NCBI GenBank assembly: GCA_016713275.1
Contig: JADJPL010000004.1
Span: 1-64,000, forward strand
DNA length: 64,000 nucleotides
Reading direction: 5' to 3'
DNA from: Haliscomenobacter sp.
GTDB taxonomy: Bacteria; Bacteroidota; Bacteroidia; Chitinophagales; Saprospiraceae
Both the position numbers and the translations under genes were made by a program. The notes beneath the pieces were generated by a model. It was not told where the DNA came from. It was given only the letters and a program-made list of their open reading frames with translations, and did not search any database. Numbering within the stretch: position 1 is the stretch's first letter; every line of letters starts with the position of its first letter. Positions 1 through 10,135 of this stretch are shown here, piece by piece.

Positions 1-2511
1 CAAACCCCACTGTGTTAATACATTTATTTAACAGTTCAGCACTAATATCGGCAGCAACTTCATACGGCAAATCGGTTTTGTTATGACCATATACATATCT
101 GCGTATTTTTTCGGCAATTCGTTTTGCAATATTCAACTTTTTGAAAAGTTTCTGAAACATATCTGTGATTTCTTGTAACGCAGGAGAATTGTCGGCAGCT
201 AAAATCTGCTGAATGGTTTGTTTTGTCATTTAATGTAATATGTGCAAACCAATAATCAATTAAGGTCTCTGCCAACTGTTGTGCGTTATCTTTTATTAAA
301 TCAACATTCCTTTAATTAGTTCATTTAAATCAACTTGTTTTACAGTAAGTTTTGCTCTAAACTGTTCTTTTTGTTTATCAGTTATTTTTTGCGTAATGCT
401 TGCAAAGGCGTTCAAAATAGCTATCTGCGGTATCGTTTTCAATTACATGTACTTGCATTCTGTATGTGCTGTACTTATCTAAAATCAACTCATGACGGTG
501 TTCAATATCATCAACCTTTTTACGAAAAACTTCGAGAACCGAGCCTTCATCAAGCATCAATTCCTTCATAAGTGGACCGAAATGTTTTATTCCTTCGGCC
601 CTGAAAGCCGTATCCAACTGGTATTGAATATTTCCTGCAGTAGCCTTTGCTTTTTTCAGGTCTTCGTCCTTGTCTTCGGTGTGGAAGAACTGGAGAAGTT
701 CGGCAACGAGTTCTTCCTGACGGAATTGAAGTGCAGACTGGAATTGTTTCCCTCGTGCTTCATTAATTTGCTCTGAAGCGACTGTTAATCGGTCACGTGC
801 TGAATTGTGAACCGTCACAATTAAGACTTGCAGCGCTGTTCCAAGATTTTTCGGGGTTACTGAAATGTCTTCTGACAAAAAAGGATATTCTATGAATGAT
901 TGTTGAAGGTCCCGCCTGAAATTGGGATAGGAACTGGGAATAATTTCTTCAATTTCACGAGGTGGATAACCTCTGAAGATATTTGACTGACCTTCAGAAG
1001 AAAAATGATAATCCCTTAAAAGATAGATATTTTGAAGTTCGGTTGAGCGATGCTCCAGTTTTGTGCAGCCATTCATGGCCCAAAATCTCTTTTCAAGAAC
1101 CTTGTCAAAGCGACTGACCAGCGGGCATCTAATGTATTGCGACGGCCTTGACCATCTGCTTTATCAAATTTCAAATCAATATTGAATTTTGTGGCGATAA
1201 CAAATAGCGCTGGTATAGGTGAAAAATAGTCGTTGCGTTTTTGGGGCGTATCTCCAATCATATTTCCAATCCAGCGGTTAATGGTTTCAGGCATAGCACT
1301 TTGTGCGGACATTACAGTATCGTGGCAAAACAGTAAAGTATTGATTCTAAACGAATCGGAATATTTGTTGAACAGAAAGGCACTTTCCCCGCAGTAGCAT
1401 TTGAACAATAATTTTGTTATCAATATCTGACTCATCCTTGCCAAGACGATGGCGTGCTCCAGGGAAGTCAAGTAAATCGTTTTTGGCAATAAATGGTTTA
1501 CTGGCAATCAGATCGCTGGGTAACCGGAACACGAGTTCTGCAACTATAGCACAGAGAAACGGCTTTGGGAATGACGGCAAGACGAAAGTCCCTTGCCTTT
1601 CTATTATTATCGGTATATAAGACTGAAGTATCCGGCTTATAATCAGGCTCGGTCCCAGAATATTGTTCATAGATTTCTTTCAACCGGTCAACGTCAAGCA
1701 ACGTTCCTTGGTCACGCAGAACTGCTTCCATCGGCAGATATACATCCTTGGCGTAATGGAGCATTCCGAGATGATAAATCAGAGTAGCATAGAGTTCTGT
1801 AATCGGTTTGTTTTCGTTCCATAAAACAGAAAAAATCTCAGGCCATTCTCCTGGCTGGATTTTTGGAATAAGAGCAGCAATTTCTTCGAAATATTTGGCA
1901 TCCTTTATCGGATCGATATTAGCAAAAATATTAATCTTAAAATACTCCTGCATATCCATTATAGCGTCTTCATCTATGATGGATTGCTGCGACTACGAGA
2001 GGCAAAGCGAGATTCAAACAGCCTGATTTTTTCTTCAATGGCTTCGCTCCGCAAAGTTGAGCGATTGATTTTCAAATCACTGTAGTAACTATCGCAAAGA
2101 ATCAAAGCTAAATCGGTTGGTGATAACAGAGTCGCTTTTATAGGAAACCTATCATCAATCCAATCCTGTACTTGTTGAAAATCGAGTAACAAGACTTGTT
2201 GACTCGGTATCGTGCCCCCTGGGATTAATTTGATTTATAAAGTCGACGAAATGCCGGTAGCCATCTACTGAGAAAAAGGATTGCCCTCACCGACAACAAG
2301 CTGCTGATGCCAGGATAGGATTTTCCTTTCTGACTTTCACCATATACTGCAGCCGCAGGGTTTCTTCGAGAGCATCTTTCCTTTTTTTTTAAGCTCCGAC
2401 GGCACTGACCATATTCCGGTAGGCTTTTTGTTTATTGCCATCCAAAGAAGCTCTTATCCAAGTATTGGATTTTTCTATTAATTCGAGTGCTTTATTTATA
2501 TCTTGTATCAT
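1..2511 (-). pseudogene. srfC: SrfC-like P-loop protein, frame-disrupted, 3' end outside window
   Basis: The gene starts at an ATG at 2511 (minus) and reads MIQDINKALELIEKSN. A Walker A motif, GESQKGKS, lies at about 2318-2341. After further frame changes come LLDFPGARHRLGKDE (near 1440-1480) and a long helical region, so a GTPase-like N-terminal part is followed by a helical C-terminal part. This order, and the position directly after an SrfB-like gene, match the SrfC family (named as a Salmonella SsrB-regulated factor; biochemical role unclear). The reading frame changes at least five times: near 2300, 1970, 1560, 1400 and 1075. The 3' end runs off the window. The block is more AT-rich than the rest. 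It may be a decayed gene or an intact one with indel errors. The family call is from remembered motifs and is fairly confident. Confidence 0.6.
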
Positions 2512-2518
2512 GTTTTGT

Positions 2519-2528
2519 CCTCCTCCTT
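2519..2528 (-). promoter_or_regulatory. Strong Shine-Dalgarno sequence before srfC
   Basis: On the minus strand AAGGAGGAGG ends 7 nt before the ATG at 2511, and this fixes the start. Most genes in the window show no such site, as is usual in Bacteroidota, so this one stands out. Confidence 0.65.
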
Positions 2529-2539
2529 AATTTTGTAAG

Positions 2540-5500
2540 TTATTCACCGCCACAAGAAAAGTTCCGGAATCGAGCCAGAAATTTCCAACTTCGCTCATGC
2601 TTTGCACTTTGCAAACTGATAAAATTTTTTGTTGATATGGTTGCCTTCGCTATCGGTAATACCTCTATTCGCAATGTTTCCATATCTTCATCTTTATCGC
2701 GTTCAATGCTTATTTTAAGTGGCTTATTACGAAAGATTTGGTTTTTTTCTCTTTTTTTTTCTTGTTGAACGGTATTGACATCAATATCATCATCAAAACG
2801 CCCTCTTCCACGGTCTTCAATTTTGAAATCGTTAAAATCAAGAAATGTAGAACGGACGCGAAGGATATGCAGAAATATCTAATTGACGGACGCCAATTCA
2901 CGGGTAGAGACATAATTTCTAAGGTTGTCCGGATTATTTTGGCGAAATAATTGTATCGGTGTAAGCTAGGCCATCATTGAGCTTGCCGAAATAGTTTGTT
3001 GTTGGAATAATTTGGATTTTTCAATTTTTAAGATTTAATGTAAATCCGTTTAATCCTCCATTTTCAGCAATTTGCCTATCAAGGCGCCTGTAGTAACAAT
3101 TGATTTGGGGTTGATAAATTTTCCGTTACCGTTAATAAATGGGTGGCGTTTATCTTGGGGATACCAACGCCCAACGCGATAATCGTTCATTGATTTTAAA
3201 CGGTTGGGTGTGATAGCGTAATATTTTTTTAAAAATAAATCTGAGAGCGGTTTTAGAGAAGTAGGTCTTCCAGAAAGCAACACAATATCGTAAGCATGAT
3301 GCGAAAAGAGCGAAGAAATTTTGCCGACTAGTGAATCAAAGGTTTTTTCTACAATCGCCGAAAGAACTTTTTTTTCGTATTGCCATTGTAAATTTTCAAA
3401 TTCAAATCCGAAATGACTTTTGAAATGGTTGAGTACTGCTTGTGTTGGCGGATTATTTGCAAAATATCCCCAAACGATAAAATTAAACTATCCTCTTTGT
3501 TTTTATTCAACAATTCAAGATAAAATAAAACGATAGGAACGGATACTTGTAAGTTGAAATCACGGCGTAATTGTCTATCATGGAATGAAACACCGAGTGC
3601 CCCAAAAAAATTATGCATAATGTCCATACAGGATTATTAACTATAGATTTTATTTTTTTCTATCGGAGAATATTTTCCTTCAATGACAAGTTGGTGGATA
3701 AGCTCCTTACAAGAGTCGTCTCCCGCTTGGTAAAAACTTTCCCAAAACAACGGAACGGGCGTTAGTGTACACATTGTCCGGCGGTATCATCGTATTTATA
3801 AGCAGCAATCATTACATCAGTTGTTCCTGCGCCAATATCCACGGAGCCGACAGTTAAAGATTTCTTGTCGTAATCCTGTAAATTATTGCGTATTTTTCCG
3901 TAAAAATCAAAATAGTCTTTGACATTTTTTTGATAGCGTTCTTTAATTTCCGCATAAAGAAATACAAACTGTGCAGCGGTAGCTTCATCATAAATCCATT
4001 CAGTCTTTCTTCTTTCAGAAAGTTTTTTAGAGGAAAGGATGACTTGAACGCCTGAACGGCTGTCTCTCTCATCCATCTTAGAATTAGCTGAGGCATTAAA
4101 AAATCTGTGAGTATAATGGCAGCATCTTCGGCACATTTACGCAATGCTATCTGCTCAATTTTCGACATTGCCGTCGGGCAGGTAACAATTATTCGTCCGA
4201 TTTTTCGCGGTAAAGATTCGTTCCCCAATGATTTCTTTGTTCATAAGAGTTGATTTGCATGTTTGCTTGGGCTAAAATTTCAAGGAAAGCAAAAGTCATC
4301 AACGCTTTAGGAGTAGTACATTAAAATATTTCACTACCTTCAGTGTTCAAAGAGCCATCTTTCGTTCAATTGATTTGAAATTCCTGCAATGTAAAATGGG
4401 CTTGGCTGTTTCACCTTCCAATTGTATAAATTCCCATTCTTGCTTTTGTGGTTTTGTGTCCCACAAAAACTTTTCTCAGCTTGAAAATGTACTTGTTTTT
4501 CGGCGCCTGTATTCATGTTAATTGGCCTTATTAATCAGGCGACTGGCCTCTTCCCAAACGTATCATACTTGGATAGACAAATTGACGGCTGTTTTCAAGT
4601 CCGAATTTACACCAAAATCGGTCTCACGAAATGCCAAACGCATATCAAAAGAGTCTCTATATTTGTTGAGCTTTTCTTCAAAAACAGGAATAGTAAAATC
4701 CTGCAATTCCAGAGGGCTTGATTGGGTGAAATCACTATTATCAAAACAAAACGGCACATGTGCGTGAGTTGCCAATATCTACAACCAAATCAACATAACA
4801 ATAGCTACATTTTGATTAGAGTATAAAGTGATCCTGGTAAGTTTCCAAATTGCTGTATATACCTGTTAATGAAAATGTATTGAGCTAAATAATTTAGTTT
4901 TGGTTTTGTAATCTCAGATCATTGATATTATTTGTTTCTGTAACGTGAAACTTTTTTAGGATATATTTATCAACCCAATCGCATTTAAATGCTTCGGAAC
5001 AACAGCTGATTAATTTATATTCATTGTCGCACAAAGCATAATATTTTAATTTTTCAGAAGCATTTGTAAATACAGGGGTTTCGTTCAAATCTTCTTCTTC
5101 AAACTCTTCTTCTTCAAAACAGCTCCTTGTATCAAAAGCCAACAGTATATTATACTTTCTACTTCTGCCACTACTTTCTACAGGTATTAGTTTGAAACGA
5201 CACCAATTTGTCGGCCCAAATTCTGACTGTTTGCCATTATGCAGAAAAAATGGCATCGGAAACCAAGTATTTTCAAATCGTTCCCAATTAATTTTTCCTA
5301 TTGACTCAGGAAAGCAACCTGGAATCTCTTGCTTCTTCCGTATCAATTGGGCTGGATTGAGCTTGATCAAAATCTTCATCATTTTGGATTGTTTCCCAAC
5401 TTTCAGTTACGCTTCCGTTTATTGCGTAGCCGAGTAAAGCCAAATCGTGTTTTTTACCCAAACTTCTTCTTCCGAAAAGAAGGGCGATTTCCAACTTTAG

Positions 5501-5615
5501 TTGGTTATCTTCAGTGTCAAATTCATTCATGGAAATACATCTTGAAGTTGTCATTCAAGTTGACTTCCAATGGAACTGAATAATACTGTATACCGGTGTT
5601 TGTTATTAGATTCAT
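2540..5615 (-). pseudogene. srfB: SrfB-like protein with actin/Hsp70-type ATPase motif, frame-disrupted
   Basis: Read across frames, the product begins MNLITNTGIQYYSVPLEVN at 5615 and ends ...FLARFRNFSCGGE at 2540, about 1,025 residues, close to the usual SrfB length. Motifs in order: the N-terminal TNTGIQYY strand; GRIIVTCPTAMSKIEQIALR (near 4200); SVDIGAGTTDVMIAAY (near 3830), the phosphate-binding motif of the actin/Hsp70 ATPase fold; and DIVLLSGRPTSLKPL, then DYRVGRWYP (near 3150-3290), both typical of SrfB. Frames change many times (for example near 5535, 5350, 4880, 4560, 4130, 3640, 3350 and 3040). The stop at 2540 lies 29 bp before the srfC start, so srfB-srfC form an operon. No srfA-like gene could be read upstream. 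Either a relic or an error-rich consensus. Confidence 0.65.
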
Positions 5616-6111
5616 GTTGTTGAGCTTATAATCAAATTGACGTTCATTTCACTTAATACTTCAATTCTCATTAGTGAGGATGTCCATTGCCTACTCTATA
5701 CCTGGCTTTCCCTCCCCCGAAAAATCTCCGAAAACTTCTTTTTCCCGCTGGAGGACCCGGCGGGCTTGTTAATGCAGAGTTTTGAACGCATTGTCGCAGC
5801 ATCTGGTTATGGTTTAGTAATAAAAAAACTTTTGAGAAATGTCTACTTCCTCAAAGCCTCTCTTTTTCAAAAAGAAATTTAACTCTTTTGAGGACACCTA
5901 AAAGATGATTCCATACAACCCAATTGCTGATTTTTATCATCTCTCGGCAGGATAAGTGGAGTGGAGGATTTCCTTACCCTTTCCAGGCCTTCCTTAAGTC
6001 CACTGCACCACTCAGCACTCGATGGTCCAAGCTCACAAGCCAGGACGCCCAACAAAAACGCGCCGACAATGCCGCCGCGCCGCTTTTTTTTTTACGCCTG
6101 TGTAGTGTTTT
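5616..6111. other. Intergenic stretch without a recognisable gene
   Basis: The short open frames here show no family motif and no coding character. Base composition changes from AT-rich to the GC level of the main region at about 5.9-6.0 kb. An srfB promoter on the minus strand would fall here, but none was identified. Confidence 0.4.
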
Positions 6112-6147
6112 TAAAAAAAAGGGGGCCGCCTGCAAGCAGGCGGCCCC
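6112..6147 (-). terminator. Rho-independent terminator of katG
   Basis: A perfect 12-bp inverted repeat, GGGGCCGCCTGC and its complement (6122-6133 and 6136-6147), is separated by AA. On the minus strand it is followed directly by eight T (6113-6120). It lies 39 bp beyond the katG stop. Confidence 0.85.
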
Positions 6148-6185
6148 ATGGCGTTCGATGAATCATTGGTCTATTGGAGTGTCAA

Positions 6186-8429
6186 TCAAGCCAGATCGAA
6201 GCGGTCGAGGTGCATCACCTTGTTCCAGGCAGCGGCAAAGTCACGTACGAAACGTTCCTGTCCGTCGGAAGCGGCGTACACTTCGGCGATGGCGCGGAGC
6301 TCGGTATTGGAACCAAAGATGAGGTCGGCGCGGGTGCCGGTCCATTTCAGTTCGCCGGTTTTGCGGTCGCGGCCTTCTAATACGTCCTGCGCATCGGAGG
6401 CAGCGCTCCATTTCGTGCCCAGGTCGAGAAGGTTGACGAAGAAGTCGTTGGTCAGGGCTTCGGGGCTGTGCGTGAACACCCCGTGGCTCGACTGGTCAAC
6501 GTTGGTATTTAATACCCGCATACCGCCCAGTAGTGCCGTCATTTCCGGCGCGGTCAGGGTAAGCAGCTGGGCTTTGTCGACGAGGAGTTCTTCCGCCGAA
6601 ACCGAATACTTGGCTTTCAGGTAGTTGCGGAACCCGTCGGCCACCGGCTCGAGGACGGCGAACGATTCCACATCGGTTTGTTCCTGAGTCGCGTCTCCGC
6701 GGCCCGGGGTGAATGGCACGCTTAGCTCCACACCGGCGTTCCGGGCCGCTTGTTCTACGCCGGCACAACCCGCCAGCACGATCAGGTCGGCCATAGAAAC
6801 CCGTTTGCTGCCGGTTTGGGCGCTATTGAACGTGGTTTGGATGCCTTCCAGGGTAGCCAGCACACTCGCCAGTTGGGTCGGGTTGTTGACTTCCCAATCC
6901 TTTTGCGGCGCCAGGCGGATGCGGGCGCCATTGGCACCTCCGCGCTTGTCCGACCCCCGGAAGGTAGACGCGGAAGCCCAGGCGGTGGAGACTAATTGGG
7001 ATACCGACAACCCCGAAGCCAGAACCTGGCTTTTCAGGGCAGCAATATCCTGCGCGTCAATCAACGCATGGGTAACCACCGGGATCGGGTCCTGCCAGAT
7101 CAGTTCCTCCCCTGGCACTTCCGGTCCGAGGTAGCGGGCGCGAGGCCCCATATCGCGGTGGGTCAGCTTGAACCACGCCCGGGCAAAGGCATCGGCAAAG
7201 GCGTCCGGATTTTCGAAAAAGCGGCGGGAAATTTTTTCATAAGCGGGATCGAACCGCAGGGCGAGGTCGGTTGTCAGCATGATCGGCGCGTGGCGCTTGG
7301 AAGGGTTGTGGGCATCCGGCACGCTGTCGGCGCCCATACCATGCTTCGGTATCCATTGATGCGCTCCTGCCGGACTCTTGGTGAGTTCCCATTCGTAACC
7401 AAACAGGTTCCAGAAGAAGTTGTTGCTCCACCGGGTTGGGGTGGTCGTCCAGGCGCCTTCCAGGCCGCTGGAGATGGTGTGCTCCCCGTGTCCGGTTCCA
7501 AAGGTATTGTTCCAGCCAAGGCCTTGTTCCTCGATGGGGGCGCCGGCAGGCTCGCGGCCCACGTATTTGCCCGGATCGGCAGCGCCGTGGGTTTTGCCAA
7601 AGGTATGCCCGCCGGCGATGAGGGCCACGGTTTCTTCGTCGTTCATCGCCATGCGGCCAAAGGTCTCGCGGATATCGCGGGCAGCGGCGATGGGGTCCGG
7701 GTTTCCGTTCGGGCCTTCCGGGTTCACATAGATCAAGCCCATTTGGACGGCGGCGAGCGGATTTTCAAGGTCCCGGTCGCCGGAGTAGCGCTTGTCGCCC
7801 AGCCATTCCGATTCGGAGCCCCAATAGATGTCTTCTTCGGGCTCCCATACGTCTTCGCGGCCACCGGCGAAACCAAAGGTCGTGAAGCCCATCGACTCCA
7901 GGGCGCAGTTACCCGCCAGGATCATCAGGTCGGCCCAGGAAATTTTGCGGCCGTATTTTTGTTTGACGGGCCAAAGCAGCAGGCGGGCTTTGTCGAGATT
8001 GACGTTGTCGGGCCAGCTGTTGAGCGGAGCGAAACGCTGCGTGCCGGAGCCTGCGCCCCCGCGCCCGTCGGCGATGCGGTAGGTGCCGGCGCTGTGCCAC
8101 GCCATGCGGATAAAGAACGGCCCGTAGTGTCCGTAATCGGCGGGCCACCAATCCTGAGAATCGGTCATGAGCTCGAAAATGTCCTGTTTCACGGCAGCCA
8201 GGTCGAGGGATTTAAATTCCTCGGCGTAGTTGAAGGCTTCTCCCATGGGGTTGGACAGGGAAGAATGCTGGCGCAGGATGCTCAATTTCAATTGGTTGGG
8301 CCACCATTCGCGGTTGGAGGTACCTCCTCCTGCCACTTTGTTCAGGATGCCGCTGGAGAACGGGCACTTGCTTTCTCCGTTTGGGTGGGCCGCGCCATTG
8401 GTTGTGGGTTGGTGTTTATGTTCGCTCAT
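6186..8429 (-). CDS. katG: Catalase-peroxidase KatG
   Basis: A haem enzyme that destroys hydrogen peroxide and also has peroxidase activity; cytoplasmic or periplasm-facing stress defence. The 747 residues match the family length and both the catalytic N-terminal and the degenerate C-terminal peroxidase domains are complete. The distal site RMAWHSAG gives Arg108, Trp111 and His112. The proximal haem ligand is in GGHTFGKTHG. The partners of the Trp-Tyr-Met cross-link are seen: Trp111, Tyr in MGLIYVNPEGPNG, and Met in GRMAMNDEE. It has no neighbours in an operon: it ends in its own terminator and faces away from the vWA gene. AT-rich inverted repeats in front of it may bind a peroxide-responsive regulator. 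The reading frame is intact. Confidence 0.98.
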   Translation of the reverse strand: MSEHKHQPTTNGAAHPNGESKCPFSSGILNKVAGGGTSNREWWPNQLKLSILRQHSSLSNPMGEAFNYAEEFKSLDLAAVKQDIFELMTDSQDWWPADYGHYGPFFIRMAWHSAGTYRIADGRGGAGSGTQRFAPLNSWPDNVNLDKARLLLWPVKQKYGRKISWADLMILAGNCALESMGFTTFGFAGGREDVWEPEEDIYWGSESEWLGDKRYSGDRDLENPLAAVQMGLIYVNPEGPNGNPDPIAAARDIRETFGRMAMNDEETVALIAGGHTFGKTHGAADPGKYVGREPAGAPIEEQGLGWNNTFGTGHGEHTISSGLEGAWTTTPTRWSNNFFWNLFGYEWELTKSPAGAHQWIPKHGMGADSVPDAHNPSKRHAPIMLTTDLALRFDPAYEKISRRFFENPDAFADAFARAWFKLTHRDMGPRARYLGPEVPGEELIWQDPIPVVTHALIDAQDIAALKSQVLASGLSVSQLVSTAWASASTFRGSDKRGGANGARIRLAPQKDWEVNNPTQLASVLATLEGIQTTFNSAQTGSKRVSMADLIVLAGCAGVEQAARNAGVELSVPFTPGRGDATQEQTDVESFAVLEPVADGFRNYLKAKYSVSAEELLVDKAQLLTLTAPEMTALLGGMRVLNTNVDQSSHGVFTHSPEALTNDFFVNLLDLGTKWSAASDAQDVLEGRDRKTGELKWTGTRADLIFGSNTELRAIAEVYAASDGQERFVRDFAAAWNKVMHLDRFDLA

Positions 8430-8482
8430 ATTTCATTTGAATTTTGTTCGCTACAAAATAATGAAAAATCAACCAAATAAAT

Positions 8483-8519
8483 TATCTATAATAATAATAA
8501 CTTAATAGATAGTATCTAT
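8483..8519. promoter_or_regulatory. AT-rich inverted repeats upstream of katG
   Basis: TATCTAT (8483-8489), ATAGATA (8505-8511) and TATCTAT again (8513-8519) form overlapping inverted repeats 54 bp in front of the katG start, in the katG/vWA divergent region. A PerR/Fur- or OxyR-type site is possible; no consensus match is claimed. Confidence 0.3.
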
Positions 8520-8593
8520 AAAATTAAGGAAAATACAAAAAATTCTACCTATATTTACTTTGTTCACTTCCCAAAATCACCAAAACACCGGTC

Positions 8594-10026
8594 ATGGCAA
8601 ATCGAATGCTGGTTTTCCTGATTCTCTTGGCGCTGGCCAATAGTTCCGCCGCTCAACCCACCTCCAACCCCGCCCAATTTCTCTTTATTCTCGATGCCTC
8701 GGGTTCGATGTGGCAAAAACTCGGGCCCGATTTCAAAATCTCCATGGCGAAATCGGTCATGAAAGATCTGACAGAAAAACTACCCGGAAGCTCGCGGGTA
8801 GGGCTGATCGCCTATGGGCACCAACGTGAAGACGATTGCGACGACATTCAGGTCCTCGCGCCCCTTGGCCCCCTGAATAAGCCTGCCTTTATTTCCCAAA
8901 TTGAAGCCATCAATCCTGTAGGAAAAACGCCTATCGCGAAATCCCTTCAGCAAGCACTGGATTTGGTGAAAAGTCAAAGCGCGCCGGTTACTATTATCCT
9001 TGTAAGCGATGGGCTGGAGACTTGCGAGGGGAATGCCTGCAACATAGTCGCATCGGCACGGGAACAAGGAGTAAAAATAACCGTTCATGTCGTCGGTTTT
9101 GGGATCGCCGAAAAAGACATCTCAGCCTTAGAATGTATTGCTCAATCCGGAGCCGGCCAATACCTTCCGGCCTTCAACGCAGGAGAATTGACTGAGGCGC
9201 TTCAACAGACCATACAGCCCCCCTCCCCATCGGCGGATACCTGTCTGTAAAAGTCTCCATGGAGGGAAAGCTGACGGACGCTAACATAAAGGTGTTCTCC
9301 TTAAACAACCCGCAAAAAGCCGTGATGGTAGGCCGCACGTATACCGGCCCGGCCACCAATCCCCGGGTCATGGCCCTGCCCTCGGGAGAGTATTTCGCCG
9401 AAGTGACCGCCTTGGGTCTGGAAGGCCAGGCTATGCAAATCCTGGAAAAACTGACGATTGGAGGCGAAGACACCCTGGCTAAAACAGTGCATTTTGACCA
9501 GGGCGTATTCGAAGTCCTGGTTACGAGAAACAACGCCCTTTCCGATGCGGTTGTGACCTTATACAAAGCAGGCACTGCCGTTGTAGCCGCACAAACCCGG
9601 TCCTATACCCACTCCGCGCATAATCCGGCAAGGCTATCCGTTCCTCCCGGATTGTACGACGTGAATATTCGCTCGCTGGAAGTCAATAACAAAACGACCG
9701 TTACCATAAAAAATCAAAATCTGACAGGAGGAGGCCAGATTTCCCTTTCGCAAAACTTTGTTTCCGGCGAGTTGAAAATTGGCGCCAAACAAGGGGCAGG
9801 CTTGGTCGATGCGACCATCGCCATTTATTCAAAAAAGACAGGCGAACAAATTGCGGCTGGCAGAACTTACCAAGCGACCTCTTCTAATCCCCGCACGTTT
9901 GTTCTGGAACCCGGCGGGTACGAGGTGCGTCTTACCCCCGTCAAACCAGCCGGATTATCCCCCAAAATCCTTTCAGCAGCGGTAGCCGAAAAAGGCATTT
10001 CCATAGTAACCGGGGAGTGGAAATAA
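8594..10026 (+). CDS. Exported von Willebrand factor A protein with three C-terminal repeats (one frameshift)
   Basis: Signal peptide (MLVFLILLALANSSAAQ) followed by a vWA domain: LFILDASGSMW is the MIDAS DxSxS motif and the domain runs to about residue 205. The frame then breaks in C6-T-C4 at 9218-9228. Adding one base joins ...QQTIQPP to IGGYLSVKVSMEGKLTDA and continues to 10026, for a product of about 477 residues. The C-terminal half holds three related repeats of roughly 80 residues, each with an aligned core: GRTYTGPATNPRVMALPSGE, TRSYTHSAHNPARLSVPPG and GRTYQATSSNPRTFVLEPGG. These look like beta-sandwich repeats. Such proteins usually bind ligands or partners in the envelope; the actual partner is unknown. 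The vWA call is secure, the repeat fold is inferred. Confidence 0.8.
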
Positions 10027-10052
10027 ACATACGGAAGACTATACTACTTTTA

Positions 10053-10066
10053 CGCAATCGGTTGTA
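10053..10066. promoter_or_regulatory. LacI-type operator candidate upstream of CE15
   Basis: CGCAATCGGTTGTA, a near-palindrome centred on AATCGGTT, lies 70 bp before the CE15 start. It matches the sites before SusC and GH3 almost base for base. Confidence 0.55.
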
Positions 10067-10135
10067 ATTTGGGCAAAATCGCTGAACGCCGATTTTGATT
10101 GGCCTGGCGCCCTCGAAAACCAAACGCATACCGGC

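Noticed and set aside
5637..6161. Short open frames between srfB and katG
   Set aside because: No motif, no coding character, low-complexity stretches.
6996..8480. Long open frame of 494 codons on the plus strand opposite katG
   Set aside because: Exact antisense of a well-conserved gene; no family motif; a by-product of GC-rich codon use.
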